Source: Candidatus Brocadiaceae bacterium (GTDB lineage Bacteria; Planctomycetota; Brocadiia; Brocadiales; Brocadiaceae). Taken from it: DNA of 32,563 nucleotides. Positions 14,806 to 23,214 of this stretch are shown piece after piece. Below the pieces are notes generated by a model, which worked only from the letters and a program-made list of their open reading frames with translations, was not told where the DNA came from and ran no database searches. The stretch is taken from NCBI GenBank assembly GCA_015661205.1, contig JACVXV010000010.1, forward strand, positions 1 to 32,563. Direction: 5' to 3'. The number at the start of each line of letters is the position of its first letter. The first letter of the stretch is position 1. Made by a program: the position numbers and the translations under genes.

Positions 14806-16125
14806 TTATTTGATCACAACAGAAAGCGAAGCACTGGAAAGCGCCGTCTGGTCATCTGCAAAACCCCGCTCATTGTAACGATTCAGATCGTAGATAAGGC
14901 CGGTTTGAACGGTATAATTGCCTGCCTTGAGTTCCGGCGTCCAGGACAGCACCCGTTCTTCTCCGGCGCGGATAATCTGCTCATGCGGCCCTTGTGCATC
15001 GGCCTGAATAGCCGCTTCCGCGTCGGGACGCTTCTTGTCCTCTTCCAAAAAAGCCTTGTCGTCTGGGCGCATTCCATACCAGGGGGCAAACATCCACTCC
15101 TGGCTTGCTATACCGTTTCCGCCTTCGTCAAGGACGTTCGCCTTGAGATATATGGCACGGCGATTAGATCCGGTCGGCACGGAGTGTCCGGCGCCGATAT
15201 TAATAACATGGAATTCAAGCGCCGATTTTCCCTCCTGCGGCTGGATAGTCACCAGGCTCAAGGCGGTTCTCAGGCGCTGTGTCGAGTGGCCGCCAGTCCA
15301 CAAATGCCTGGCAACGGCCCTTACGGGGACATTGAAATCCTCTGCAACCTTACGGATGGTGCGTGGCATGTGGCAGTCCTGGCAGTGCTGCCGTCCTAAG
15401 CCGGGTTTGTTAAAGTCCTCGTACCACTCCAGGAAGGTCTGTGTTTGCTTGCCAACCACACGCTTGCCCAGGGAATGGCAATAGGCGCACATATCTGAAG
15501 TTTGCATCTTCAAGTTCTTGACCGTCTGGTGCGGCGACGAAACGTCGTAAGGCCCGCGCATCTTACCATCCGGTGTCAGATGGCAGCTTGCGCACGTAAG
15601 GCCACCTGCTTCCTGTGTCTTCGGACGCGCCTTTGGCTTGGGGACGTCACGTTCTGCCGTGTCAGCAAAATCCACTATTTCAAAGGGCTCGGGGAAATGG
15701 CATACGTCGCATGATTTTCCTTCCTCTTCCATGCCCCGCGCATGGAGGGGAAAAGGGTCTACTCCAGCAAGGGAGTGTGCCGTCCCGGTAATTGAAACGT
15801 GAGAAGGAAGGTTGAGAAGCTGTTCCTGTGCTGATTTGTAGACGATACCCTTGAATTGCAGGTCTGCCCCAAACCCTAACGCATATTCACGATAAATTGC
15901 CTGATGGCAAACACCGCACGTCTCCGATGGCGTAGCCGTTCCCAGCGGCCACTGAACCGGCGCCGCAACTTGCTCGCCAGGTTGGCGCTCCACCACAGCA
16001 GCTTGCTCACGAGGTTGGTGCTCCGCGGTGGTTTGAGTGGCTGCACAACCGGAAAAAAGGATTGTTTCCGTAACAATAACCATCCAAACCAATACGCCTG
16101 TTTTTTTACCGCTAACCCACTTCAT
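14806..16125 (-). CDS. Pentaheme c-type cytochrome lipoprotein
   Basis: 439 residues. A lipoprotein signal peptide ends in LFSGC (Cys27), so the mature protein should be lipid-anchored on the periplasmic side. Five CxxCH haem-attachment motifs follow at about residues 70, 139, 178, 213 and 248 (CGVCH, CDVCH, CASCH, CAYCH, CQDCH), resembling the spacing of cytochrome c554-like multihaem proteins. The C-terminal 170 residues are haem-free and look like a beta-sandwich (NIGAGHSVPTGSNRRAIYL). A short tandem repeat (HQPREQAAV / RQPGEQVAA) forms the linker after the lipid anchor. GGAGGG about 9 bases before the ATG fixes the start. An electron-transfer role is implied by the haems; the partner is unknown. 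It is monocistronic, framed by repeat clusters on both sides. Confidence 0.9.
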   Translation of the reverse strand: MKWVSGKKTGVLVWMVIVTETILFSGCAATQTTAEHQPREQAAVVERQPGEQVAAPVQWPLGTATPSETCGVCHQAIYREYALGFGADLQFKGIVYKSAQEQLLNLPSHVSITGTAHSLAGVDPFPLHARGMEEEGKSCDVCHFPEPFEIVDFADTAERDVPKPKARPKTQEAGGLTCASCHLTPDGKMRGPYDVSSPHQTVKNLKMQTSDMCAYCHSLGKRVVGKQTQTFLEWYEDFNKPGLGRQHCQDCHMPRTIRKVAEDFNVPVRAVARHLWTGGHSTQRLRTALSLVTIQPQEGKSALEFHVINIGAGHSVPTGSNRRAIYLKANVLDEGGNGIASQEWMFAPWYGMRPDDKAFLEEDKKRPDAEAAIQADAQGPHEQIIRAGEERVLSWTPELKAGNYTVQTGLIYDLNRYNERGFADDQTALSSASLSVVIK

Positions 16126-16193
16126 CGTTTTTTCCCTCCAGGATTGAAGATTGTTAAATACCTAATATATTTGTAACACTTTAATATTATGAA

Positions 16194-16512
16194 AAACAAC
16201 CCCAGAGGGGTGAAATATTAATAGCTAACCCCCCAAATACAATAAAGCTCCGGAGGAGCGGCATATAAGGTGCGTAAACAATATATCGCTCCTCGCGGAG
16301 CTTTTCAGGATTTTTCGCAACGTATAAGGTCACAGCGCTTCACTGCAAATGCCACTACTACGCCAGCCCGCAAACCCACACAAATAAAACAAAAAGCCAC
16401 GAAGGGGCGACAGAAAAGGATGTATAGCATTGCTGAAACACGTATGTTTCCTGGAATTTACCATTGTTTTGTTCCCGAATACTATAATGAAGCTGGAGCT
16501 TGGGAACGAGAG
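16194..16512. repeat. Hairpin-rich intergenic repeat region ending in module M4
   Basis: Contains GC stems (CCCCAGAGGGG, GCTCCGGAGGAGC, GCTCCTCGCGGAGC), an R-like fragment (GAAGGGGCGACAGAAAAGGA, about 16398-16417) and module M4 (AAGCTGGAGCTTGGGAACGA, from 16490), the last also present near 4619. No gene is supported. Confidence 0.6.
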
Positions 16513-16547
16513 TAGATCATAATGTCAACCGGGGACGGTTGATCTAC
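16512..16547 (-). terminator. Bulged hairpin over the MFS stop codon
   Basis: Arms GTAGATCA (16512-16519) and TGATCTAC (16540-16547) with an inner CAACCG/CGGTTG stem. It covers the stop codon of the MFS gene and could end its transcript, but no U-tract follows on the minus strand, so a repeat-derived hairpin is as likely. Confidence 0.3.
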
Positions 16548-17776
16548 CGAGAAACATCTCCAGCTTTTCTTTCCTGCACCGTCAGCGCGAAAACAAACGA
16601 AGCAAGAACTAAGATTGTGGCAATAATGAGAAAAGAGTATTGATAACTGAGGTGCGCCAGAAGTAGTCCGGCTAAAATAGGGCCAGACGCATGGCCTATA
16701 TCAAAGATACTCCCAAAGGTTCCCATAGCAATGCCATAATGCTGTTCCCTGCAGAATCCTGCTACCATAGCGGCTGAAGAAGAGGTCACAAACGCCTCGC
16801 CAATGCCAAAAATTGACGCCAGAAAAATTAAAAAATAAAAATCCCGCGTCAATGGAATACAAGCAAAGGGAATCGCACAAATCCACATTCCGAAAAAGAT
16901 AACAGGCTTTCCGCCATATCGGTCAGAGATTTTTCCCATAACGGGCTTTGCCAGGATAGTAGTAAAAATCTGCGCCCCCCAGAGAACCCCGGCCTGAAAA
17001 GCCGTCAGGCCGGCAACCGTAACTGCATAGATCGGCAAAAACGCCTCTAATGCGCCGACCGATAGATTTTGTATGCCCTCCATGTTGCTGGTAATAATTA
17101 TCCGATAATCGCTCATAATCTCTTTTATACCTTTGGATAATTTCTTCCAGGCGTCTATCAGAGAGATTTTGTTTTGATTTGTTTCACGGTTCTGTGGTTT
17201 GCCGGCATAGAGCTTCAACGTAAAACCCAGAGAAATCAGGCCAAAAAGCCCACAGATAAAATAGGCTATGTGAAAATGGCGTAGAAAATGACTCCCATTC
17301 GGGGACAGGCAATACAGAATATATCCCCCGAAAGGAGCGCCGATAAGATTTCCTATAATGGTAATGGAAGAAAACCATGAAAGCCTTTCCCCTTTTTTCT
17401 CGCCGGCGGTATCTGCGATCATTGCCATAGCAACAGGACCGTAGATTGACGTGGCGAGTCCGTGGAAAAATCGAATACCCACCAATTGCCAATAATTAGT
17501 TACAAAGTAATAGGCGAAAGGAGTAAATGCAAAAACCAGAACACCCACAAAAAGCATTTTATACCTGCCAAATATGTCTGACAGGGCACCTGCCGGCAGT
17601 TTGAACAATATCCCTGTTATCGTAGATGCGCCAACCACAAATCCAATAGCCTCCGGTTTCGCGCCTAAGGTCAGGGCAAATAAAGGCAGTATGGGGGTTC
17701 TTGCCATAGCATAACTCATCCGAGCAAAGAAACCCACCGTGCACAAGGCAAGAAAAGGAGAAAGGATTTTTGTCAT
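16544..17776 (-). CDS. MFS transporter in a chrB operon
   Basis: 410 residues with about twelve hydrophobic segments and the MFS loop 2-3 signature as GALSDIFGRYKM (near residue 60) and its second-half counterpart GKISDRYGGKPV. The start ATG overlaps the stop of the upstream small gene (ATGA), indicating translational coupling. That operon begins with a ChrB-like gene, so this transporter occupies the position where the CHR-family chromate pump ChrA is normally found; export of chromate or another oxyanion is an inference from context. A partial, roughly 85%-similar second copy of its C-terminal quarter lies at about 20350-20611. Confidence 0.88.
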   Translation of the reverse strand: MTKILSPFLALCTVGFFARMSYAMARTPILPLFALTLGAKPEAIGFVVGASTITGILFKLPAGALSDIFGRYKMLFVGVLVFAFTPFAYYFVTNYWQLVGIRFFHGLATSIYGPVAMAMIADTAGEKKGERLSWFSSITIIGNLIGAPFGGYILYCLSPNGSHFLRHFHIAYFICGLFGLISLGFTLKLYAGKPQNRETNQNKISLIDAWKKLSKGIKEIMSDYRIIITSNMEGIQNLSVGALEAFLPIYAVTVAGLTAFQAGVLWGAQIFTTILAKPVMGKISDRYGGKPVIFFGMWICAIPFACIPLTRDFYFLIFLASIFGIGEAFVTSSSAAMVAGFCREQHYGIAMGTFGSIFDIGHASGPILAGLLLAHLSYQYSFLIIATILVLASFVFALTVQERKAGDVSR

Positions 17777-18027
17777 TTGAAAAGCCCGAAATATTGGAGA
17801 TTTTCTTTCAACCGGTGTTCCATGTCCTCCTTAATATGAAGAACAAACTCCGTAACTGCTTCTTTTCCCCATTTCTCCCCGACATATTTCATATTCTCAG
17901 GAATTCTTGAAATATCATGAATATCCGGGGACTTTACCTTGTCATCATCCATCCAGTGATGAAGCTCCTTATATTCTTTTCCGGTTCTGTGTTTGCTGTT
18001 CTCTAAGTGTATATCGAGTAGTGGCAT
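17773..18027 (-). CDS. Small hypothetical protein in the chrB-MFS operon
   Basis: 84 residues (MPLLDIHLENSKHRTGKEY...). The start at 18027 is fixed by GGGAGGT eight bases upstream; it begins one base after the chrB stop and ends overlapping the MFS start. The segment YKELHHWMDDD, followed by RIPENMKYVGEKWGKEAVTE and HIKEDME, recalls small uncharacterised proteins with an LHxWxD...H(R/I) pattern (DUF6915-like), but this is a weak call. The several His and acidic residues could bind a metal. It has no membrane segment. Tight coupling to both neighbours suggests a role in the same resistance or regulation pathway. Confidence 0.75.
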   Translation of the reverse strand: MPLLDIHLENSKHRTGKEYKELHHWMDDDKVKSPDIHDISRIPENMKYVGEKWGKEAVTEFVLHIKEDMEHRLKENLQYFGLFK

Positions 18028-18028
18028 A

Positions 18029-19021
18029 TTAGTTACCTCCCGCTGTATTTGAAGAGTAATACTGATAAAGAGCGTCAAATATTTCTGCTCCCTTTTCAAG
18101 CAACTTGTTGTCATTCTTTAATTTTTGACTCAGCCCGGTAACAATTTGAGACAATCCCTCGGCCTCTTTTCGTCCGTACTTATCGTCCTTTAAATCAATG
18201 TCATGGACGATCTCTGCGATCGGCGCCAATGCTGCATCTTTTAGGCCAAATGCCTTAATAAGAGTCTCAAAGGTGCAGTCGTCCCCATGATGGGTAAATT
18301 CCGCGCCGTACATATCAAAGGGTATCGCGCCTTTGGGTGTTTTATCGGTACTTTTTGGCAAAAAAATAAACCTTGCCTTTGTATCAATAAATCTTCTGAT
18401 AAGCCAGGCCGAAGCCATCCGGTCGATGTATACGTCTCTTCGTGTCACCCACTTTTTACCCACATAATCCTTGGCTTGATATGTCTTATCAATACCGCAT
18501 ACTTTCCTCTTTGTCGCCTTAGACCATCCATCTAACTTCTGTTGTATTACTTGTACCTTTTGGGAAACCCGTTCTTTTTGTGGGGCATTGAAAAAGTCAA
18601 TTTTGGCCAAATCTTCAACATTTTTGATGGTTTCGTTCAGACGTTTTTTGACGTCATGAGTAAGGCTATCCGTTATGCCTTCCGTTCCCTCAATTTGTTC
18701 AACCGTCTTCAGTATATTATCGCACGCATTGGACAGCACAAGGTACTCCTTGTCACAGGCATCGTTAAAGGTCTTAACAATCTCTTCGTCTTGTTTTTTA
18801 TCCAGTGACTCCGTGATGAATAAAGATGCGTCACTCCCGCTGTCCTTGATGTGCTTGCATAGCCACAGTATGATCTCCTCGTATTCTTTTGTGTAGGGAA
18901 GCACATATACCGCATTTTTAAAAAGCGCTGCCCCATATTTTTTCAAATCACGCCAGACCTTAACCCGGAGACTCGGCGCATCCTGTGCGATTTGATGTAT
19001 GAAGAGTATCCACTTATTCAT
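18029..19021 (-). CDS. chrB: ChrB-like chromate resistance protein
   Basis: 330 residues with both ChrB parts. The N-terminal domain opens WILFIHQIAQDAPSLRVKVW, then YGAALFKNAVYVLPYT, as in ChrB regulators. A charged, helical linker (about 80-175) follows. The C-terminal chromate-resistance domain contains WVTRRDVYIDRMASAWLIRR, AIPFDMYGAEFTHHGDDCTF and IAEIVHDIDLKDDKYG, with its conserved Arg, His and Asp residues intact. In characterised systems ChrB senses chromate and controls the chr operon. Here it leads a coupled operon with a small protein and an MFS transporter; no ChrA is present. A promoter candidate lies about 50 bases upstream. Confidence 0.88.
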   Translation of the reverse strand: MNKWILFIHQIAQDAPSLRVKVWRDLKKYGAALFKNAVYVLPYTKEYEEIILWLCKHIKDSGSDASLFITESLDKKQDEEIVKTFNDACDKEYLVLSNACDNILKTVEQIEGTEGITDSLTHDVKKRLNETIKNVEDLAKIDFFNAPQKERVSQKVQVIQQKLDGWSKATKRKVCGIDKTYQAKDYVGKKWVTRRDVYIDRMASAWLIRRFIDTKARFIFLPKSTDKTPKGAIPFDMYGAEFTHHGDDCTFETLIKAFGLKDAALAPIAEIVHDIDLKDDKYGRKEAEGLSQIVTGLSQKLKNDNKLLEKGAEIFDALYQYYSSNTAGGN

Positions 19022-19066
19022 AGGACATCCGAAAAGTGTATGTTATATAAATTACATTGTGTAACC

Positions 19067-19095
19067 ATGGTAACATTTAGCCGGTATCGTGTCAA
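19067..19095 (-). promoter_or_regulatory. Candidate promoter of the chrB operon
   Basis: On the minus strand TTGACA (19095-19090), a 17-base spacer, TACCAT (19072-19067), 46 bases before the chrB ATG. The -10 box is part of GTTACCATGG, followed by GTTACACAATGTAAT, a local symmetric segment that could hold an operator. Confidence 0.45.
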
Positions 19096-19350
19096 CGTAT
19101 TTTGACACCCTGCCGGAGCCACAGGTTGCGCGTAAGCGTTGATCTTTGTGTTACTATTTTGCCGTTAACGGGTTCAGGCTTGCAATTTGAACCCTGATTT
19201 TGATAGCATTAATGAACTGTGCTGTCTATCGGGTGCTTTTAAAAAATAACAGATTCCTTCACACCCATCCCATGAACGTAATGCCGGCAGAGCTTTTAAA
19301 GAGTATCGTTATTAAACAACTCCAATCACGTTTTTTTAAGGGAATACAAA

Positions 19351-20430
19351 ATGTTGACCCGTATTCAAATCCGAAACTTCAAAAAATTGGAAAACGTTGA
19401 TTTTGAGCTTGGTAATTCCGTTGTGCTGATCGGCCCCAATAATAGCGGCAAGACGACGGCGCTTCAGGCTCTCGCCCTCTGGGATATTGGCCTCCGGCTG
19501 TGGAATACAAAGCGTGGCGGAAAGACTTCCCCTGAGAAACGTCCGGGGGTAACGATAAACCGGAGGGATATTATTGCCATCCCCGTTCCCGTTGCAAATC
19601 TCCTTTGGCGTGACCTGCACGTGCGCAACGTTGAGCGGATAGAAGGAAAGCCGAGAACCCAAAATATCCTGATTGAAATAGTTGTTGATGGCGTAACCAA
19701 CGGCGCATCATGGACGTGTGGTCTTGAATTTGACTATGCCAACGAGGAGTCATTCTACTGTCGCCCGCTTCGTATGACAGATGAAAAACACCCGCAAAGG
19801 ATGCCTGTTCCCGATGAAGCGTCCGGCACAAGGGTAGCCTTTCTTCCACCAATGTCGGGATTAGCAGCGGTCGAACCAAAGCTCGAGTCGGGGCGGATTA
19901 ACGTGCTTATCGGAGAGGGCCAAACCGCCCAGGTGCTGCGTAATTTATGTTATCATATCTACGAAAAAACGGAAGCGAATACGGATTGGCCCGAACTGAC
20001 TGAACACATAAAGAAACTTTTCGGGGTAACCCTGCTCACACCTCAATACATCAAGGAGCGGGGAGAAATTGCCATGTCTTATAAAGAAGCGATCGGCATT
20101 CAGTTGGACATCGCTTCTTCCGGCAGAGGATTACAACAAACGTTACTGTTGTTAACGCATCTTTACGCAAATCCCGGAACCGTCCTCCTCCTGGACGAAC
20201 CGGACGCCCACCTTGAAATCCTTCGGCAAAGGCAGACGTATCAATTGCTGACAGAGATTGCAGAGAAAATGGGGTCGCAGGTAATCGCCGCCAGCCATTC
20301 AGAGGTAATCCTGAATGAGGCCGCCGACCGCGACGTCGTTATCGCCTTTGTTGGAAAACCTCACCGGCTTTTCTTTCCTGCACCGTCAGCGCAAAAACAA
20401 ACGAAGCGATCACCAGGATTGTGGCAATAA
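19351..20430 (+). CDS. AAA_21/OLD-like ATPase, C-terminally truncated and fused to foreign sequence
   Basis: 359 codons. The start has AAGGGA seven bases upstream. Walker A is IGPNNSGKTTAL (about 27-38), the ABC-like signature region ASSGRGLQQTLLLL near 255 and Walker B VLLLDEPDAHLE near 280, then the His-switch IAASHSEVI: an SMC/RecF-like ATPase of the AAA_21/OLD type. The family normally continues past AFVGKPH into a long TOPRIM-like C-terminal part. Here, after about residue 335 (position 20352-20362), the frame runs into the antisense strand of a truncated MFS gene and ends with about 24 unrelated residues. The ATPase core is intact but the effector domain is lost, so it is probably non-functional or altered. 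No toxin or nuclease partner is adjacent. Confidence 0.8.
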   Translation: MLTRIQIRNFKKLENVDFELGNSVVLIGPNNSGKTTALQALALWDIGLRLWNTKRGGKTSPEKRPGVTINRRDIIAIPVPVANLLWRDLHVRNVERIEGKPRTQNILIEIVVDGVTNGASWTCGLEFDYANEESFYCRPLRMTDEKHPQRMPVPDEASGTRVAFLPPMSGLAAVEPKLESGRINVLIGEGQTAQVLRNLCYHIYEKTEANTDWPELTEHIKKLFGVTLLTPQYIKERGEIAMSYKEAIGIQLDIASSGRGLQQTLLLLTHLYANPGTVLLLDEPDAHLEILRQRQTYQLLTEIAEKMGSQVIAASHSEVILNEAADRDVVIAFVGKPHRLFFPAPSAQKQTKRSPGLWQ

Positions 20431-20611
20431 TAAGAAAAGAGCCTTGATAACTGAGGTGCGCCAGAAGGAGTCCCGTCAGGATAGGACCGGAGGCGTGGCC
20501 GACGTCAAAGATACTCCCAAACGTCCCCATCGCAGCGCCATAGTGCTGTTCTTTGCAGAATTCTGCTACCATGGCGGCGGAAGAAGAGGTCACAAAGGCC
20601 TCGCCAATGGA
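20350..20611 (-). pseudogene. Partial second copy of the MFS transporter (C-terminal quarter)
   Basis: The minus strand encodes GEAFVTSSSAAMVAEFCKEQ, GTFGSIFDVGHASGPILTG and FVFALTVQERKAGEV, almost identical to the C-terminus of the MFS protein at 16544-17776. DNA similarity by eye is about 85% and stops abruptly near 20611 at one end and near 20352 at the other, where the AAA ATPase coding sequence takes over. The remaining ~300 N-terminal residues are absent, so it is a dead fragment. The divergence suggests an older duplication or import of a related copy, not a recent event or assembly error. Confidence 0.85.
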
Positions 20612-20675
20612 GAAAACCACTGAGATGCTACCATTCAATATCATTCACTCATTTCATTGCTGCCGCCCAATACGG

Positions 20676-21833
20676 CTATTTCCTGCCATACGGCGAGATT
20701 TCCCTTAATCTTTTGATAATGGGCGGTATCTGTTCGATGATGTAATCAACCTCTTCCATTGTGTTATAGCGGCTGAGGCTGAGCCGTATCGAACCATGCA
20801 CCGCGGTGAAGGGAACGCCCATGGCGCGCAACACGTGGGACGGTTCCAGCGAACCGGAGGTGCAGGCAGAGCCGGATGACGCGCAAATGCCCTTTTCGTT
20901 CATGAGTAGCAGTATCGCCTCCCCCTCTACAAATTCGAAGCTGATATTGGTCGTGTTGGGGAGACGATTGATTTGGCTTCCGTTTACCCTGGCGTCGGGC
21001 GCCCTCTTCATGATTTCAGATTCCAGCTTGTCCCTTGCCTGTTTCACAAACGTATGCTCGTCAGGCAGGTATTTTTTAGCCAGCTCGCACGCCTTGCCGA
21101 GACCGATGATGGCGGGGACGTTTTCCGTGCCGCCGCGCCGGTTCTTTTCCTGGTGTCCCCCGATAATAAAGGGGGTACATGTCGTTCCCTTTCTGATAAA
21201 AAGCGCTCCAATCCCTTTCGGCGCATGGAGTTTATGTCCGGAAAGGGTGAGCAGGTCTATCGTGCTCATGGCAAGATTTAAGGGTAGCTTGCCTACGGCC
21301 TGAACGGCGTCCGTATGCAGGAGGGAGCCTTTCTGTTTTACAATGACCCCGATCTCCTCAATGGGGAAAATCACGCCGGTCTCATTGTTTGCGTACATTA
21401 TTGAAACGATTGCCGTGTCTTCCCGTACGGCGTCGGATAATTCATTGAGGTTGAGCATCCCCTGGCTGTCTACGCCCAGTTCCGTCACGTGATAACCGTT
21501 TTGCGCAAGATACTTGCACAGGTTGTAAACGGCGGGATGTTCCACCCGCGAGGTAACAATGTGCCTCTTGTGCGGATGCGCCCGGAGTACCCCTAAAATG
21601 GCTGCGTTATCGCTTTCCGTGCCGCAGCTCGTGAATACGATCTCAGAAGGGTCGGCGCCGAGGATATCCGCCACCTGCTGTCTTGCAACATCAATCTTTT
21701 TAGCAACCTGCCCGCCAAAGGAGTGCATACTGGAGGGATTACCGTAATATTCCCCAAAATAGGGCATCATCGTCTCCGTCACTTCCGGCGCCACCCTGGT
21801 GGAGGCGTTGTTGTCTGCGTATACTACCTTCAT
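20676..21833 (-). CDS. nifS: Cysteine desulfurase, NifS type
   Basis: 385 residues, a class V aminotransferase-fold PLP enzyme that releases sulfur from cysteine for Fe-S cluster assembly. PLP lysine is K201 in LSGHKLHAPKG; catalytic Cys is C324 in SSGSACTSGSLEPSHVL, with the short active-site loop of the NifS/IscS group; HTDAVQAVGK and RRGGTENVP are also present. Length and residue positions closely match Azotobacter NifS. GAGGAG eight bases before the ATG fixes the start, which overlaps the NifU stop by four bases (ATGA), indicating coupling. With no nitrogenase genes nearby, it most likely serves general Fe-S assembly, important in an Fe-S and haem-rich anaerobe. Confidence 0.95.
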   Translation of the reverse strand: MKVVYADNNASTRVAPEVTETMMPYFGEYYGNPSSMHSFGGQVAKKIDVARQQVADILGADPSEIVFTSCGTESDNAAILGVLRAHPHKRHIVTSRVEHPAVYNLCKYLAQNGYHVTELGVDSQGMLNLNELSDAVREDTAIVSIMYANNETGVIFPIEEIGVIVKQKGSLLHTDAVQAVGKLPLNLAMSTIDLLTLSGHKLHAPKGIGALFIRKGTTCTPFIIGGHQEKNRRGGTENVPAIIGLGKACELAKKYLPDEHTFVKQARDKLESEIMKRAPDARVNGSQINRLPNTTNISFEFVEGEAILLLMNEKGICASSGSACTSGSLEPSHVLRAMGVPFTAVHGSIRLSLSRYNTMEEVDYIIEQIPPIIKRLREISPYGRK

Positions 21834-22684
21834 GCGGTTATCTCCTCAACGATCAGTGAATCGGCGACAAGCTCCCTCAGCTTTGCCTCTACCGTGGATT
21901 TTAAGGTGACCTTCGAACCGGAGCAGGCCGCGCAGCTTCCCCGGAAGGAGACCATAACCCGGTCGCCGTCAACGTCGATCAATTCGATATCGCCGCCGTC
22001 GGCCTGAAGGATAGGCCGAATAACCCGTTCAACAGTTTCCTGCGTCATCATTATTTTTTGTATGTTCGTCAATTTTTTGACAGGCATAGCGCCCTTGCCG
22101 ACCAGCGCCTTTTCCTTTTCTTTTTGCCACACCTCATCGATAATTGCCTGGATCTGAGGATGACAGGAACGGCAGCCGCCCCCGGCCTTGCAAAAGTTGG
22201 TAACCTGTTCGATAGTCGTTAATTTGTGTTCTCTGACCTCGTGGGCGATCTTGTTATCCGTCACCCCGAAACACTTGCAGACAATAATGCCTTCGTCAAC
22301 GGGCTTTTCTATCTTAACCCCTTTGTAGTTGGCAATAGCCGCTTCGAGGGCCTCACGCCCCATTACGGAGCAGTGCATCTTTTGTTCGGGCAGGCCATCG
22401 AGGTAATCCGCGATGTCGTTGTCGGTAATCATGGCAGCCTCGTCCAACGTCTTTCCCCGCACCATTTCCGTTAAGGCGCTTGCCGAGGCAATTGCGCTTC
22501 CGCAGCCGAACGTCTTGAATTTTGCATCCACAATCCGCTTCGATTTGTCAACTTTCAACATCAGCTTTAATGCGTCGCCACAGGCCAAGCTGCCCACCTC
22601 GCCCACGGCATCCGGATTCTCTATATCGCCGACGTTTCTTGGATGGAAAAAATGGTCTTTAACCTTTTCAGTATAGTCCCACAC
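21830..22684 (-). CDS. nifU: Fe-S cluster scaffold NifU (three-domain)
   Basis: 284 residues with all three NifU modules. The N-terminal IscU-like scaffold has C35, C61 and C105 (LACGDALK, FGCGSA, HCSVMG). The central [2Fe-2S] domain has C136, C138, C171 and C174 (CKCFGVTD, GGGCRSCHP). The C-terminal Nfu domain has CAAC at 251-254 (SFRGSCAACSGSKVT). These positions closely track Azotobacter NifU. The start is a GTG at 22684 with GGGA six bases upstream. The gene is coupled to nifS downstream by a 4-base overlap. Full-length NifU in a non-nif context is usual in several anaerobic lineages, where it replaces IscU/SufU. Confidence 0.95.
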   Translation of the reverse strand: MWDYTEKVKDHFFHPRNVGDIENPDAVGEVGSLACGDALKLMLKVDKSKRIVDAKFKTFGCGSAIASASALTEMVRGKTLDEAAMITDNDIADYLDGLPEQKMHCSVMGREALEAAIANYKGVKIEKPVDEGIIVCKCFGVTDNKIAHEVREHKLTTIEQVTNFCKAGGGCRSCHPQIQAIIDEVWQKEKEKALVGKGAMPVKKLTNIQKIMMTQETVERVIRPILQADGGDIELIDVDGDRVMVSFRGSCAACSGSKVTLKSTVEAKLRELVADSLIVEEITA

Positions 22685-22716
22685 CCTTTATCCCTTTCCA
22701 CAAATAATTATTTTTA

Positions 22717-23088
22717 TTAATAACTTCCATGCCTGGCAAGAAATTTCGCGATCTTCGCCTTTTCGGATTCTTCTATCTCATGGAAAAAAATAGCAACGTT
22801 ATATACACTATGATTCGCCTTTATGGTATCTTTCTCAACCCTAACCACCACCCCGCCACATTCTACCTGGTTTGCGCCCTCCCCCTCTTCATCATCCGCC
22901 AACGCAAACGATATCATCAGATGCGACATAAACGAGAGGGGCTTATTGACCTGGCAGCATACGCCGATGCAACTCAAATCCGTTGTTTCCGCAACAATAT
23001 CGGAATCATGCGTCTTCAGTTTAAATTGGATACGCTTACTCGTCCGGGGATGTTTTCTGTTCTCTTTGTGGGGTTTTTGTTGTCTCAT
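22717..23088 (-). CDS. PilZ-domain protein
   Basis: About 123 residues that are nearly all one PilZ domain: the RxxxR-type motif as RKHPRTSKR, then TTDLSCIGVCCQV, matching the D/N-x-S-x-x-G motif of c-di-GMP binding, with strands VECGGVVVRVEKD and YNVAIFFHEI to the end. Both binding motifs are present, so c-di-GMP binding is expected. The ATG at 23088 is chosen at the domain edge; an upstream in-frame TTG (23184) lacks a ribosome-binding site. It may share a transcript with the upstream 136-residue gene. It has no output domain, suggesting it acts through a protein partner. Confidence 0.85.
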   Translation of the reverse strand: MRQQKPHKENRKHPRTSKRIQFKLKTHDSDIVAETTDLSCIGVCCQVNKPLSFMSHLMISFALADDEEGEGANQVECGGVVVRVEKDTIKANHSVYNVAIFFHEIEESEKAKIAKFLARHGSY

Positions 23089-23214
23089 CGTCACCGTTTT
23101 ACCGTATAAAGACGCCGTTTTTCGGGGTATTACCTGCAGATTATTATCGATGGAACCGTTATCCGCGAAGGACGAATATAGCAAAAACGCGGCCGAAAAA
23201 CAACAGAAAAGCAG

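Noticed and set aside
14641-15399. 252-codon plus-strand frame
   Set aside because: It is mostly antisense to the cytochrome gene, whose CxxCH motifs and lipoprotein signal show the true strand.
20339-20644. 101-codon frame read as an intact small membrane protein
   Set aside because: It is the C-terminal quarter of an MFS transporter with a nearly identical full-length copy at 16544-17776 and foreign sequence at both ends.
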